Below, piece after piece: positions 27,478-36,177 of a stretch of DNA of 64,000 nt (position 1 is its first letter; each line of letters begins with the position of its first letter). Source of the stretch: Beijerinckia sp. 28-YEA-48 (GTDB taxonomy: Bacteria; Pseudomonadota; Alphaproteobacteria; Rhizobiales; Beijerinckiaceae); the NCBI RefSeq assembly GCF_900104955.1, contig NZ_FNSI01000001.1, positions 3,940,001-4,004,000 of the forward strand, given 5' to 3'. The translations under genes were made by a program, and so were the position numbers. The notes under the pieces were generated by a model. It had not been told where the DNA came from, searched no databases, and worked only from the letters and a program-made list of their open reading frames with translations.

Positions 27478-28479
27478 ATGGCCCAGGACTCAGAGTCAGA
27501 CACAGACACGACCAACGCGAAAGCGGACAAGGGAGGCAACGGCAATCGCTGGCTCGGCATCGCCGGCATGGCGGTCAGCCTGGCCATCCTGGGTTTCTCG
27601 GTTTACGTGGTGGCGCAGGTTCTGGCCCGTCTCGACTTCGGCCAGGTTGCCACGGCCATCCACGCCACATCGTGGACCCATATCGCCTTGGCGCTCGCCT
27701 TCGGCTGCGGCTCCTACCTGGCGCTCACCTTCTATGATTTTATCGGGCTCAAGCAATTGCGCGAGCCCGTGCCCTATCGTACCGCCGCGATGGGTTCGTT
27801 CTGCGCCTATTCGATGTCTTTCACCCTCGGCTTCCCGCTGCTGACGGGCAGCGCCGCACGCTATGCCATCTATTCGCGCGTCGGCGTCTCCGCCGGCAAT
27901 GTCGCCCGTCTCGTCATGCTGTGCAGCTTGCAGTTCTGGCTCGGCATGAATGTTCTGGTCGGTCTCGCCCTGGTGCTGCGCGCGCCGCAGCTGGCCGAAC
28001 TCGATAAACTGGCCGTCGGAATCAATATGGCGCTTGGCTGGGCGGTCCTTGGAGCCGTCGCGCTCTGGTGCCTCTATGTCGGCAGTGGCGCGCGCCGGCT
28101 GCACATCAAGAACGTCGCCCTTGAGCTGCCGGGCCTGAAACTGACGCTGGCGCAGATTGTCGTCAGCTGCTGCGATCTCCTGTGCGCCGGCTCCGCTCTT
28201 TATATGCTGCTGCCCGCAGGCCACGGTCTCGACTTCATCACCTATATCGCGGTCTATGTGTTCGCCGTCACGGCGGGGGCCGCCAGCAATGTGCCAGGCG
28301 GGATCGGGCCGTTCGAGGCCACCTTCCTGAAGGCGGTTCCAGGCGTTTCGGCCGAGGCACTGCTGGCCGGGCTGCTGCTGTTTCGCGTGGTCTATTATTT
28401 CGGCCCCTTCGTGATCGGTCTGCTGATCTTCGGAGCCCATGAAGTGCGGGCGCGCCTGCGCCTCTCAGGCTCCACCTAA
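27478..28479 (+). CDS. Lysylphosphatidylglycerol synthase TM-region family (YbhN/UPF0104-like)
   Basis: The 333-residue protein is almost entirely made of hydrophobic helices. The motifs GSFCAYSMSFTLG, GSAARYAIY and, near the end, NVPGGIGPFEATFLKAV mark the family of the membrane domain of MprF (putative flippase). It has no synthetase domain. It may move lipids or peptidoglycan precursors. It follows the EAL gene by 71 bases with no obvious ribosome-binding site. Confidence 0.85.
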   Translation: MAQDSESDTDTTNAKADKGGNGNRWLGIAGMAVSLAILGFSVYVVAQVLARLDFGQVATAIHATSWTHIALALAFGCGSYLALTFYDFIGLKQLREPVPYRTAAMGSFCAYSMSFTLGFPLLTGSAARYAIYSRVGVSAGNVARLVMLCSLQFWLGMNVLVGLALVLRAPQLAELDKLAVGINMALGWAVLGAVALWCLYVGSGARRLHIKNVALELPGLKLTLAQIVVSCCDLLCAGSALYMLLPAGHGLDFITYIAVYVFAVTAGAASNVPGGIGPFEATFLKAVPGVSAEALLAGLLLFRVVYYFGPFVIGLLIFGAHEVRARLRLSGST

Positions 28480-28492
28480 GGTTAATTGGTTT

Positions 28493-28539
28493 GACGCGTC
28501 TTCATGGCGCTCGACGATTCCGTCGAGCTGTGAAACGCT
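28493..28539. repeat. Composite hairpin repeat, copy 3 (half unit)
   Basis: The flanks GACGCGTCTTCATGGCG (28493-28509) and TGTGAAACGCT (28529-28539) are identical to copy 2. The stem between them is different: GCTCGACG (28509-28516) pairs perfectly with CGTCGAGC (28521-28528). The second hairpin found in copies 1 and 2 is absent. It lies between the membrane-protein gene and phoR. Confidence 0.75.
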
Positions 28540-28572
28540 TTGGGGACCAATCGCGATCACGCTGACGCAAAC

Positions 28573-28590
28573 CCGTCACGTAGCTGACAT
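28573..28590 (+). promoter_or_regulatory. Candidate Pho box upstream of phoR
   Basis: CCGTCAC at 28573-28579 and CTGACAT at 28584-28590 are spaced 11 bases apart, one helical turn. They match the CTGTCAT-N4-CTGTCAT Pho box at 5 and 6 of 7 positions. PhoB binds this kind of direct repeat. It lies 85 bases before the phoR start. Confidence 0.55.
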
Positions 28591-28674
28591 AGACAGCGCT
28601 GGACCGCTGGATCTTGCGAAGCGAAGCGCTTCGCTCTACGCCTCACCGCAGCGGCATGTAGCGACAGGACGGGC

Positions 28675-29724
28675 ATGAACGACGCCAAAACCCACGCCGA
28701 AGCCGACCATAGCCAGATCGTCACCGCCCTCATCGGTGCCCTGCCTGACCCGGTTCTGGTGGCTGACCGCAATCGCCGCATCATCGCCACCAACGGCGGC
28801 GCTCGGATTTTATTCACCAATGCGACCGTCGGCAGCGCCCTGACGCTCAGCGTGCGGGCGCCCGACATTCTCGATGCGGTGCACCGCATCCTCGATGGCG
28901 GCGACCGCGAATGCGTGCTGTGGAACGAGCCAGTGCCGGTGGAGCGCCTGTTCGAGGTCTACGTTTCAGCCTTTACCTTCGAGGGCTATCGCGCCGCCGT
29001 CATCGAATTCCGCGACCTGACCGAAGCGCGCCGGGTCGAGCGCATGCGCGTCGACTTCATCGCCAACGCCAGCCACGAACTGCGCACGCCGCTCGCCTCC
29101 CTGCTCGGTTTCATTGAGACCCTGCAGGGGCCGGCCAAGGAAGATACCGCAGCGCGCGAGCAGTTTCTCGGCATCATGCGCGACCAGGCGCGGCGCATGA
29201 CCCGGCTGGTCGACGACCTCTTGTCGCTGTCGCGCATCGAACAGAACGAACACGTGCGGCCGCAGACGCCGGTCGATCTGGTCGCCATCGTGCGCCATGT
29301 CATCGACACCCTGGCGCCGGTCGCCAATGACGGCGGCGTCGAGCTGATCGTCGACACGCCAAAGACCGCGATGGTCGCCGGCGATCGCGACGAGCTGATC
29401 CGCGTAGCGGAAAACCTGGTCGAGAACGCCATCAAATACGGCGCCGGTGGCGCCTCGCCGCAGCGGGTCTCCGTCTCAGTGACCGAAAGCAGCGGCATGA
29501 CGACGTTCGAAGTGCGCGACAATGGCCCCGGCATTCCGCCCGAGCACCTGCCGCGACTGACCGAACGCTTTTACCGGGTCGATGCGCCGACCAGCCGGGC
29601 CAAAGGCGGCACGGGCCTGGGCTTGGCAATTGTCAAACATATCGTATCCCGCCATCGCGGCCGGCTGTCGGTTGAGAGCACCCTTGGGGCTGGCAGCACG
29701 TTTCGCGTTACCCTCAAGAAATAA
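28675..29724 (+). CDS. phoR: Phosphate-regulon sensor histidine kinase PhoR
   Basis: The 349-residue protein has an N-terminal PAS-like sensory region (residues 15-115), the phosphoacceptor H134 in NASHELRTPL, and HATPase motifs (NLVENAIKYG, DNGPGI, GGTGLGLAIVKH). It lacks the N-terminal membrane helices of E. coli PhoR, so it may be soluble or bind the membrane through partners such as PhoU/Pst. It leads the phoR-pstSCAB-phoU-phoB operon. Start ATG follows AGGACGG. Confidence 0.93.
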   Translation: MNDAKTHAEADHSQIVTALIGALPDPVLVADRNRRIIATNGGARILFTNATVGSALTLSVRAPDILDAVHRILDGGDRECVLWNEPVPVERLFEVYVSAFTFEGYRAAVIEFRDLTEARRVERMRVDFIANASHELRTPLASLLGFIETLQGPAKEDTAAREQFLGIMRDQARRMTRLVDDLLSLSRIEQNEHVRPQTPVDLVAIVRHVIDTLAPVANDGGVELIVDTPKTAMVAGDRDELIRVAENLVENAIKYGAGGASPQRVSVSVTESSGMTTFEVRDNGPGIPPEHLPRLTERFYRVDAPTSRAKGGTGLGLAIVKHIVSRHRGRLSVESTLGAGSTFRVTLKK

Positions 29725-29746
29725 TCATTTCTATCAATGACATACT

Positions 29747-29764
29747 ATGTCATAATAGTGTCTT
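29747..29764 (+). promoter_or_regulatory. Candidate Pho box upstream of pstS
   Basis: ATGTCAT at 29747-29753 and GTGTCTT at 29758-29764 form an 11-base-phased direct repeat matching the Pho box at 6 and 5 of 7 positions. It lies in an AT-rich gap between phoR and pstS, about 110 bases before the pstS ATG. It would allow strong phosphate-starvation expression of pstS within the operon. Confidence 0.65.
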
Positions 29765-29871
29765 CTAATTGTCGCAAAAAGCCTATGCGGGCGCGTTAAG
29801 GAACTGCCAGGCCGATGACGGATACCTCGTCATGGCCCTGGAAATCCAAAACCAAACCCAAGAGGCGTTTC

Positions 29872-30894
29872 ATGTACCTCAACAAATTTCTTGGCCTCGC
29901 GCTGGTCGCGGGCCTGACTGGGGCGGCATCTGTCGCCAACGCCGCCGACATCACCGGCGCCGGCGCGACCTTCCCTTTCCCTATCTATTCGAAGTGGGCT
30001 GACGCCTACAAGAAAGAGACCGGCAACGGCTTGAACTATCAGTCGATCGGCTCGGGCGCCGGCATCAAGCAGATCCAGGCCAAGACCGTGACCTTCGGCG
30101 CCACCGACGCGCCGCTGAAGAAGGAAGACCTCGACAAGTCCGGTCTCGTTCAATGGCCGATGGTGATGGGCGCGATCGTTCCGGTTGTGAACCTCGACGG
30201 CATCAAGCCGGGCGAAATCGTCCTCGACGGCAAGACCCTGGCCAACATCTATCTCGGCACCGTCAAGACCTGGGACGACGCCGCGATCAAGCAGCTGAAC
30301 CCGAAGGTCAACCTGCCGAGCACCGCGATCACCGTGGTCCGTCGTTCGGACGGCTCGGGCACGACCTTCAACTTCACCGACTATCTCGCCAAGGCGAGCT
30401 CGGATTGGCAGACGAAGATCGGTTCCGGCCAGGCGGTCGAATGGCCGGTTGGCGTTGGCGCCCGTGGCAATGACGGCGTCGCCGGCAACGTGGCCCAGAC
30501 GAAGAACTCCATCGGCTATGTCGAATATGCCTATGCCAAGCAGAACAAGCTGACCTACACCGGCATGGTCAACAAGGCCGGCAAGCATGTTCAGCCGACG
30601 ATCGAAGCCTTCCAGGCTGCCGCTGCCAATGCCGATTGGGCGCATTCGCCGGGCTATTACCAGATCCTGACCGACCAGCCGGGCGACAAGTCGTGGCCGA
30701 TCACCGCCGCGACCTTCATCCTGATGTACAAGGACCCGGCCGATAAGGCGGCTTCTTCCGAAGCGCTGAAGTTCTTCAGCTGGTCCTATGACAAGGGCGG
30801 CAAGATGGCCGAAGAACTCGACTACATTCCGATGCCGACCTCGGTTGTCGGTCTCGTCAAGAAGACCTGGGCCGACGAAATCAAGGCCAAGTGA
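29872..30894 (+). CDS. pstS: Phosphate ABC transporter substrate-binding protein PstS
   Basis: This is the periplasmic phosphate receptor. The ATG at 29872 is chosen because it follows AGAGG and starts a signal peptide ([20 protein letters not shown]) cleaved near NAA. Frames starting further upstream lack one. The mature part has [23 protein letters not shown] and [16 protein letters not shown], which contact phosphate in the family. 340 residues. It is followed by a hairpin that may lower expression of the membrane genes. Confidence 0.96.
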   Translation: MYLNKFLGLALVAGLTGAASVANAADITGAGATFPFPIYSKWADAYKKETGNGLNYQSIGSGAGIKQIQAKTVTFGATDAPLKKEDLDKSGLVQWPMVMGAIVPVVNLDGIKPGEIVLDGKTLANIYLGTVKTWDDAAIKQLNPKVNLPSTAITVVRRSDGSGTTFNFTDYLAKASSDWQTKIGSGQAVEWPVGVGARGNDGVAGNVAQTKNSIGYVEYAYAKQNKLTYTGMVNKAGKHVQPTIEAFQAAAANADWAHSPGYYQILTDQPGDKSWPITAATFILMYKDPADKAASSEALKFFSWSYDKGGKMAEELDYIPMPTSVVGLVKKTWADEIKAK

Positions 30895-30906
30895 ATTAAC
30901 GCTGGC

Positions 30907-30927
30907 GGGGCGGGTGCAACCCGCCTC
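30907..30927 (+). terminator. Intercistronic hairpin between pstS and pstC
   Basis: GGGGCGGGT at 30907-30915 pairs with ACCCGCCTC at 30919-30927 (one G-T pair), 13 bases after the pstS stop. There is no real T-tract, so it is more likely a processing or attenuation hairpin that keeps pstS mRNA in excess. Confidence 0.45.
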
Positions 30928-30983
30928 GTCTCTCATTGGGGACATCCGTTCAGGCGTGGCGGCAAAAGTAACAAGGGGCGTAC

Positions 30984-31985
30984 ATGACGGACATGGCGTT
31001 AGAACCAGCACGAACAGCGGCCGAACCTGCATTTGATCGCGCCCGCGCGCTCAGTGCATTCAAATTAGGTGACCAGACTTTCTACTGGCTGACACGCGTT
31101 TCCGCGCTGTTCGTCCTGCTTATTCTCGGCGGCATCATCGTGTCGCTCATCATCGGTGCCTGGCCGGCGATCCGCGCCTTTGGCCTCGATTTCCTCTTCA
31201 CGCAGCGCTGGGCGCCTTCGCTCCAGCCGCAACCGATCCTCGGCGCCCTGGGACCGATCTACGGCACCATCGTCACCTCGCTGATCGCCATGGCCATCGC
31301 GGTGCCCGTCGGCCTGGGCATCGCCATCTTCCTCACCGAACTCTGCCCGCCGGTGCTGCGCCAGCCGATCGCCGTCGCGATCGAACTGCTCGCCGGCATC
31401 CCCTCGATCATCTACGGCATGTGGGGCTTCTTCGTGCTCGGCCCCTTCCTCGCCGACCATTTCGAACCGGCCATCGTCTCCGCCTTCGCCAATGTGCCGG
31501 TCCTCAACACGATCTTCCAGGGACCCGCTTCCAATCTCAGCCTGTTCAACGCCTCGCTGGTGCTGTCGATCATGATCCTGCCGTTCATCACGGCGATCTC
31601 GCGCGACGTGTTCGCCACGGTGCCGCCGGTGCTGAAGGAAGCTGCTTACGGCGTCGGCTGCACGACCTGGGAAGTGGTGCGCAACGTGGTGCTGCCTTAC
31701 ACCCGCGTCGGTGTCATCGGCGGCGTCATGCTGGCGCTGGGCCGCGCGCTCGGCGAGACGATGGCGGTGACTTTCATCATCGGCAATTCGTTCAAGATCA
31801 CCGGGTCGATCTTCGCCCCGGGCACGACGATCTCCGCCGCCATCGCCAGTGAATTCGCCGAAAGCGACGGTCTGCACCAGTCGGCCCTGATCCTGCTCGG
31901 CCTGTTGCTCTTCGTCCTGACCTTCTGCGTGCTCACGGCCGCCCGGCTGATGCTGCGCCGCCTCGAACGCAAAGCGGGAGTGTGA
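30984..31985 (+). CDS. pstC: Phosphate ABC transporter permease PstC
   Basis: The 333-residue inner-membrane protein has an N-terminal cytoplasmic stretch, six or so membrane helices and the ABC-permease loop EAAYGVGCTTWEVVRNVVLP that contacts the ATPase. GIPSIIYGMWGFFVLGP is typical of PstC. The ATG at 30984 follows AAGGGG. It ends three bases before pstA. Confidence 0.95.
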   Translation: MTDMALEPARTAAEPAFDRARALSAFKLGDQTFYWLTRVSALFVLLILGGIIVSLIIGAWPAIRAFGLDFLFTQRWAPSLQPQPILGALGPIYGTIVTSLIAMAIAVPVGLGIAIFLTELCPPVLRQPIAVAIELLAGIPSIIYGMWGFFVLGPFLADHFEPAIVSAFANVPVLNTIFQGPASNLSLFNASLVLSIMILPFITAISRDVFATVPPVLKEAAYGVGCTTWEVVRNVVLPYTRVGVIGGVMLALGRALGETMAVTFIIGNSFKITGSIFAPGTTISAAIASEFAESDGLHQSALILLGLLLFVLTFCVLTAARLMLRRLERKAGV

Positions 31986-31988
31986 CCG

Positions 31989-32834
31989 ATGAACTCGATC
32001 TACGCCTCTCGCCGCCGCTTCGACAAAGTCATCAAGACGCTGTGCTATGCCGCCGCCATCTTCGGCGTCGGCTGGCTGTGCCTCATCCTCTATACGCTGC
32101 TGGTCAATGGACTGGTCGGCCTGCATCCGCGTGTCTTCACGCAGATGACGCCGCCGCCGGGCGCCCAAGACGGCGGCCTGCTCAATGCCATCGTCGGCTC
32201 GCTCATCATGACGAGCATCGGCGTTGCCATCGGCACGCCGCTTGGCCTCCTCGCTGGTACGTGGCTCGCTGAATATGGCCGCTACTCGCGGCTCACCAAT
32301 GTGATCCGCTTCGTCAACGACATCCTGCTGAGCGCGCCCTCGATCATCATCGGCCTGTTCATCTACGGGGCGATCGTTGTGCCGATGGGTGGCTTCTCGG
32401 GCCTCGCCGGTTCCATCGCCTTGGCGGTGATCGTCATCCCCGTGGTGGTACGCACCACCGAGGACATGCTGAACCTGGTGCCAAATCAGCTCCGGGAAGC
32501 GGCTTCGGCGCTCGGCATGCCGCGCGCCTATGTGATCACGCGGGTGTCCTATTCGGCAGCCCGCGCCGGCCTCATCACCGGCGTGCTGTTGGCCACCGCC
32601 CGCGTCGCCGGCGAGACCGCGCCGCTCCTGTTCACGGCCCTGAGCAACCAGTTCTGGAGCGTGAACCTGACGACGACCATGGCCAACCTGCCCGTCACCA
32701 TCAACAACTTCGTCAACAACCCAGATCCGAACTGGAAGCAGCTCGCCTGGACCGGCGCCCTGCTGATCACCACCGCGGTTCTGACCCTGAACATTGTTGC
32801 CCGCATCCTGGGCGCCGAAAGGAAGCCGAAATGA
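31989..32834 (+). CDS. pstA: Phosphate ABC transporter permease PstA
   Basis: The 281-residue membrane protein pairs with PstC. The coupling loop [26 protein letters not shown] and the [13 protein letters not shown] helix are typical. Its stop overlaps the pstB start (ATGA), so translation is coupled. Confidence 0.95.
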   Translation: MNSIYASRRRFDKVIKTLCYAAAIFGVGWLCLILYTLLVNGLVGLHPRVFTQMTPPPGAQDGGLLNAIVGSLIMTSIGVAIGTPLGLLAGTWLAEYGRYSRLTNVIRFVNDILLSAPSIIIGLFIYGAIVVPMGGFSGLAGSIALAVIVIPVVVRTTEDMLNLVPNQLREAASALGMPRAYVITRVSYSAARAGLITGVLLATARVAGETAPLLFTALSNQFWSVNLTTTMANLPVTINNFVNNPDPNWKQLAWTGALLITTAVLTLNIVARILGAERKPK

Positions 32835-33649
32835 GTGAGAGTGCCACCGTTCTCAAGCCTGTCGACACGAATCCGGTGAACCGTCCCGCCGCGTCCGACA
32901 TCAAGCTTTCGATCCGTAACCTCAACTTCTATTACGGAACGACAAAAGCCCTGAAGAACATCAACCTTGACCTGGAGACCAACAAGGTCACGGCTTTCAT
33001 CGGCCCGTCGGGCTGCGGCAAGTCCACACTGCTGCGCATCCTCAACCGGATGTACGATCTCTATCCGAACCAGCGCGCCGAGGGCGATGTTCTGCTCGAC
33101 GGGCAGAACGTTCTCGATCCCAAGCTCGACATCAATCTGCTGCGCGCCCGTGTCGGCATGGTGTTCCAGAAGCCGACGCCGTTTCCGATGACGATCTATG
33201 ACAACATCGCCTTCGGCATCAAACTCTATGAGAAACTGCCGAAGAGCGAGCTCGACGGCCGGGTCGAGGCGGCGCTGCGCGGCTCCGCTTTGTGGGAAGA
33301 AGTGAAGAACAAGCTCAATGCCAGCGGGCTCAGCCTTTCGGGCGGCCAGCAGCAGCGCCTGTGCATCGCCCGCACCGTGGCCATCCGCCCGGAAGTGATC
33401 CTGTTCGACGAGCCCTGCTCGGCGCTCGATCCGATTTCGACCGCCAAGATCGAAGAGCTGATCGACGAGCTGAAGTCGCGCTACACGATCGCCATCGTCA
33501 CGCACAACATGCAGCAAGCGGCCCGCTGCTCCGACAAAACAGCATTCATGTATCTCGGCGATCTGATCGAGTTCGACGAAACCTCGAAGATCTTCATGTC
33601 GCCGGAACAGAAGCAGACGCAGGATTACATCACTGGCCGCTTCGGCTGA
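32831..33649 (+). CDS. pstB: Phosphate ABC transporter ATP-binding protein PstB
   Basis: The 272-residue ATPase energises PstCA. Walker A (GPSGCGKST), signature ([16 protein letters not shown]), Walker B ([13 protein letters not shown]) and the switch histidine ([12 protein letters not shown]) are intact. The C-terminal ending QDYITGRFG is characteristic of PstB. Confidence 0.97.
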   Translation: MSESATVLKPVDTNPVNRPAASDIKLSIRNLNFYYGTTKALKNINLDLETNKVTAFIGPSGCGKSTLLRILNRMYDLYPNQRAEGDVLLDGQNVLDPKLDINLLRARVGMVFQKPTPFPMTIYDNIAFGIKLYEKLPKSELDGRVEAALRGSALWEEVKNKLNASGLSLSGGQQQRLCIARTVAIRPEVILFDEPCSALDPISTAKIEELIDELKSRYTIAIVTHNMQQAARCSDKTAFMYLGDLIEFDETSKIFMSPEQKQTQDYITGRFG

Positions 33650-33670
33650 GACAGGATTCCGGAGATTATG

Positions 33671-34393
33671 ATGACCACCGACCAACACACCGTAAAAGCC
33701 TATGACGAGGAGCTGCACTTCATCGGCAGCCGCCTCGCCGAAATGGGCGGGATCGCGGAGAAAATGCTTTATGACGCGATCGACGCGCTCTCGCGCCTCG
33801 ATGCGGACCTGGCTCGCCGCACCATCGAACGCGACCCGAAGCTCGACGCCTTGCAGCGCGAGATCGAGGAGAAAGCCGTTCTCACTATCGCGCGGCGCCA
33901 GCCCATGGCTGTCGATCTGCGCGAACTCGTCGCCGCCATCCATATCGCTAGCGATCTGGAGCGTGTCGGCGATCTCTGCAAGAACATCGCCAAGCGGACA
34001 GCGAAGATTTCCGGCGATATGCGCGTGCCGCGCACGCTGGTCGGCCTCAAGCATATGGCCGATATCGCCGCCATCCAGCTGAAGAACGTTCTCGATGCCT
34101 ATGCGCAAAAGAACGTGGCGCAGGCCGATGAAGTGTGGCGCCGCGATGCCGATGTCGATGCGCTGGAAGACTCCGTCTTCCGCGATCTTCTCACCTTCAT
34201 GATGGAAGATCCGCGCAACATTTCGTTCTGCACCCATCTGCTGTTCTGTTCGAAGAACATCGAACGGATCGGCGATCACGCGACGAATATCGCAGAGACC
34301 GTGCATTACCTCGTCACCGGCGAACCGCTGCCGGTGGAGCGGCCCAAGGGTGGATCATCGGGCCTTGAACCTCAAGCAGCGGCAGCAAAGTAG
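33671..34393 (+). CDS. phoU: Phosphate signalling protein PhoU
   Basis: PhoU links transporter state to PhoR and represses the Pho response when phosphate is ample. The 240-residue helical protein shows two repeats of the family motif: ERDPKLDALQREIEEKAV with ASDLERVGDLCKNIAKR, and RDADVDALEDSVFRD with SKNIERIGDHATNIAE. Two adjacent ATGs exist at 33668 and 33671. The second has better spacing from GGAG at 33661-33664. Confidence 0.95.
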   Translation: MTTDQHTVKAYDEELHFIGSRLAEMGGIAEKMLYDAIDALSRLDADLARRTIERDPKLDALQREIEEKAVLTIARRQPMAVDLRELVAAIHIASDLERVGDLCKNIAKRTAKISGDMRVPRTLVGLKHMADIAAIQLKNVLDAYAQKNVAQADEVWRRDADVDALEDSVFRDLLTFMMEDPRNISFCTHLLFCSKNIERIGDHATNIAETVHYLVTGEPLPVERPKGGSSGLEPQAAAAK

Positions 34394-34403
34394 AGGCTGA
34401 TCC

Positions 34404-35168
34404 ATGCAGACTTTCACGAATGAATCGAAACCCGTGTCAGTGAGTGACAGGCGTCCACGCAACGAGGCGACGGCCCCGCGCATCCTCATCGTTGAGGATG
34501 AGCCAGCCATCGCGCTGCTGCTTGCCTACAATCTGGAGGCGGCTGGATTCACCGTGGAGCGGATTGAACGGGGCGACGAGGCGGAAATCCGCCTCGCCGA
34601 AGAAGTGCCCGACCTTCTGATCCTCGACTGGATGCTTCCGGGGGTCTCGGGCCTCGAAATCTGCCGCAGGCTGCGGGCGCGCGAGATCACCAAGGGCCTA
34701 CCGGTGATCATGCTCACCGCCCGTGGCGAGGAGCAGGAACGGATACGCGGCCTTTCGGTCGGCGCCGACGACTATGTGGTCAAGCCGTTCTCGGTGCCCG
34801 AGCTGATGGCGCGGGTGCATGCCTTGTTGCGTCGCTCGCGGCCGGAACGCATCGCCACCAAGCTGCAGCGCGGACCGATCGAGCTCGATCGCGAAACACG
34901 GCGCGTCCATCGCAACGGCCGCGAATTGCATCTGGGTCCGACCGAATTCCGGCTGCTTGAACATCTGATGGAAAAGCCCGGCCGCGTCTTCTCGCGCGCG
35001 CAATTGCTCGATGCCGTCTGGGGCCTGTCGATCGACATCGACGAGCGCACGGTCGACGTGCATATCGGCCGCCTGCGCAAGGCGATCAGCCGCGGGCGCG
35101 AGCGCGATCCGCTGCGCACCGTGCGCGGCGCCGGTTATTCCTTCGACGAAACCTTCGAGCGGGAATAG
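34404..35168 (+). CDS. phoB: Phosphate-regulon response regulator PhoB
   Basis: The 254-residue regulator has a receiver domain (phosphoacceptor D75 in LDWMLPG, lysine in VKPFSVPEL) and an OmpR-type winged-helix domain (LGPTEFRLLEHLMEKPGRVFSRAQLLDAVWG). It has an N-terminal extension of about 25 residues relative to E. coli PhoB. It should bind the Pho boxes noted at 28573 and 29747. It is the last gene of the operon, ended by a strong terminator. Confidence 0.95.
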   Translation: MQTFTNESKPVSVSDRRPRNEATAPRILIVEDEPAIALLLAYNLEAAGFTVERIERGDEAEIRLAEEVPDLLILDWMLPGVSGLEICRRLRAREITKGLPVIMLTARGEEQERIRGLSVGADDYVVKPFSVPELMARVHALLRRSRPERIATKLQRGPIELDRETRRVHRNGRELHLGPTEFRLLEHLMEKPGRVFSRAQLLDAVWGLSIDIDERTVDVHIGRLRKAISRGRERDPLRTVRGAGYSFDETFERE

Positions 35169-35191
35169 TCGGCCAGCACATTCGAAAAGAA

Positions 35192-35227
35192 AAAGGCGTG
35201 TGATTGAATCACACGCCTTTAAATTTT
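35192..35227. terminator. Bidirectional terminator between phoB and gcrA
   Basis: AAAGGCGTGTGAT at 35192-35204 pairs perfectly with ATCACACGCCTTT at 35208-35220, loop TGA. The hairpin is followed by AAATTTTT on the plus strand and by a T-rich stretch on the minus strand, so it can end both converging transcripts. Confidence 0.88.
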
Positions 35228-35243
35228 TCAGGCCGTCAGTTTC

Positions 35244-35789
35244 TCAGGAAGGCCGCATCAACATCTGCGGGTTCTTGGAACGATCGCGACGGCGATCCTG
35301 CGCCGGCTGATAGGCCATGCGCGAATGATAGGGGCAATAGGTCGCGCCGGGATCGGACTTGCCGCCGCAATAGCGGAATTCCGACGTCGCCGGATCGCCC
35401 AGCGGCCAGCGACACATGGACTCCTTGAGCTCCATGATCGTCACGCGCTCGGACATCGGCAGCACGACTTCCTCAATCGTCTTCAGCACCGGCGCTTCAT
35501 AAGCGCGCGGGGCGAAGGCCAATGCGGTATTACCACGCACCATTCCACCACCCATCGAACTCGATCTCTGAACCGCCGCAGGCCGATGGACACGCGGCTG
35601 CGAAACGCGCGGGCGCGCCACCGTCGTGGACGGCGCTTTGACGCGACCGGACAATCCCAGCCGATGCACTTTGCCGATCACGGCATTACGCGTGATGCCG
35701 TTGCCGATCTCGGCGGCAATCTGACTTGCGCTATGACCATCCGACCAAAGTTTACGGAGCGTCTCAACGCGCTCATCGGTCCAGGACAT
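35244..35789 (-). CDS. gcrA: Cell-cycle regulator GcrA
   Basis: GcrA binds sigma-70 RNA polymerase and activates promoters methylated at GANTC by CcrM in alphaproteobacteria. The 181-residue protein has the conserved N-terminal DNA-binding domain (WTDERVETLRKLWSDG, SASQIAAEIG, TRNAVIGKVHRLGLSGR). A C-terminal domain carries the cysteine/histidine residues CRWPLGDP, FRYCGG and YCPYHSRMAY that contact sigma-70. The linker between them is variable. Three GAATC sites lie upstream of its start. Confidence 0.96.
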   Translation of the reverse strand: MSWTDERVETLRKLWSDGHSASQIAAEIGNGITRNAVIGKVHRLGLSGRVKAPSTTVARPRVSQPRVHRPAAVQRSSSMGGGMVRGNTALAFAPRAYEAPVLKTIEEVVLPMSERVTIMELKESMCRWPLGDPATSEFRYCGGKSDPGATYCPYHSRMAYQPAQDRRRDRSKNPQMLMRPS

Positions 35790-36177
35790 TCTCTTCTCCT
35801 AAATCCGTTGCCGTGAATCCGTCTGGTTCGCCCCCCGGTTGAGCCGGTGAGCGATTGACGCATGTCACGCTTGCTGAAAGGTCCGCCGCACGAAATGTCG
35901 TAGTAGACAGCCCGGAATCTACACTAGCCGTAGAATCGCGCGCAAGAGTCCGGCTTCAATGTTCATGTGGGTGAAATCCGTTTTCCCCAAGCCCTTCGAG
36001 GTTTTCGAGCATCCCCGCGCCAGCGGCGGCGGCATCAACTCCATGCAAACATTGGATTTGCCGACGCGGGATAGAAAGCGCTGGGGCACGCGGACAAGCG
36101 CATACTTATCCACTGCCTTCACGCTCGGCGGGACCCTAAACCGCAACTGTGGCGGGTTTTTGTATGGGGTTACCGCC
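35790..36177. other. Intergenic region between gcrA and metZ
   Basis: The 388-base gap holds the gcrA promoter region with three GAATC sites (35815-35819, 35915-35919, 35933-35937). I see no convincing gene. A plus-strand frame from 35959 runs on into the antisense of metZ and has no recognisable family. The GGCGGGTTTTTGTATG stretch near 36152 has T residues but no good hairpin. Confidence 0.55.
35815..35937. promoter_or_regulatory. Cluster of three GANTC (CcrM) sites upstream of gcrA
   Basis: GAATC occurs at 35815-35819, 35915-35919 and 35933-35937, all within 150 bases of the gcrA start. GANTC is the methylation site of CcrM, and GcrA responds to its methylation state, so cell-cycle autoregulation is plausible. 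This is inference from site positions. Confidence 0.5.
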
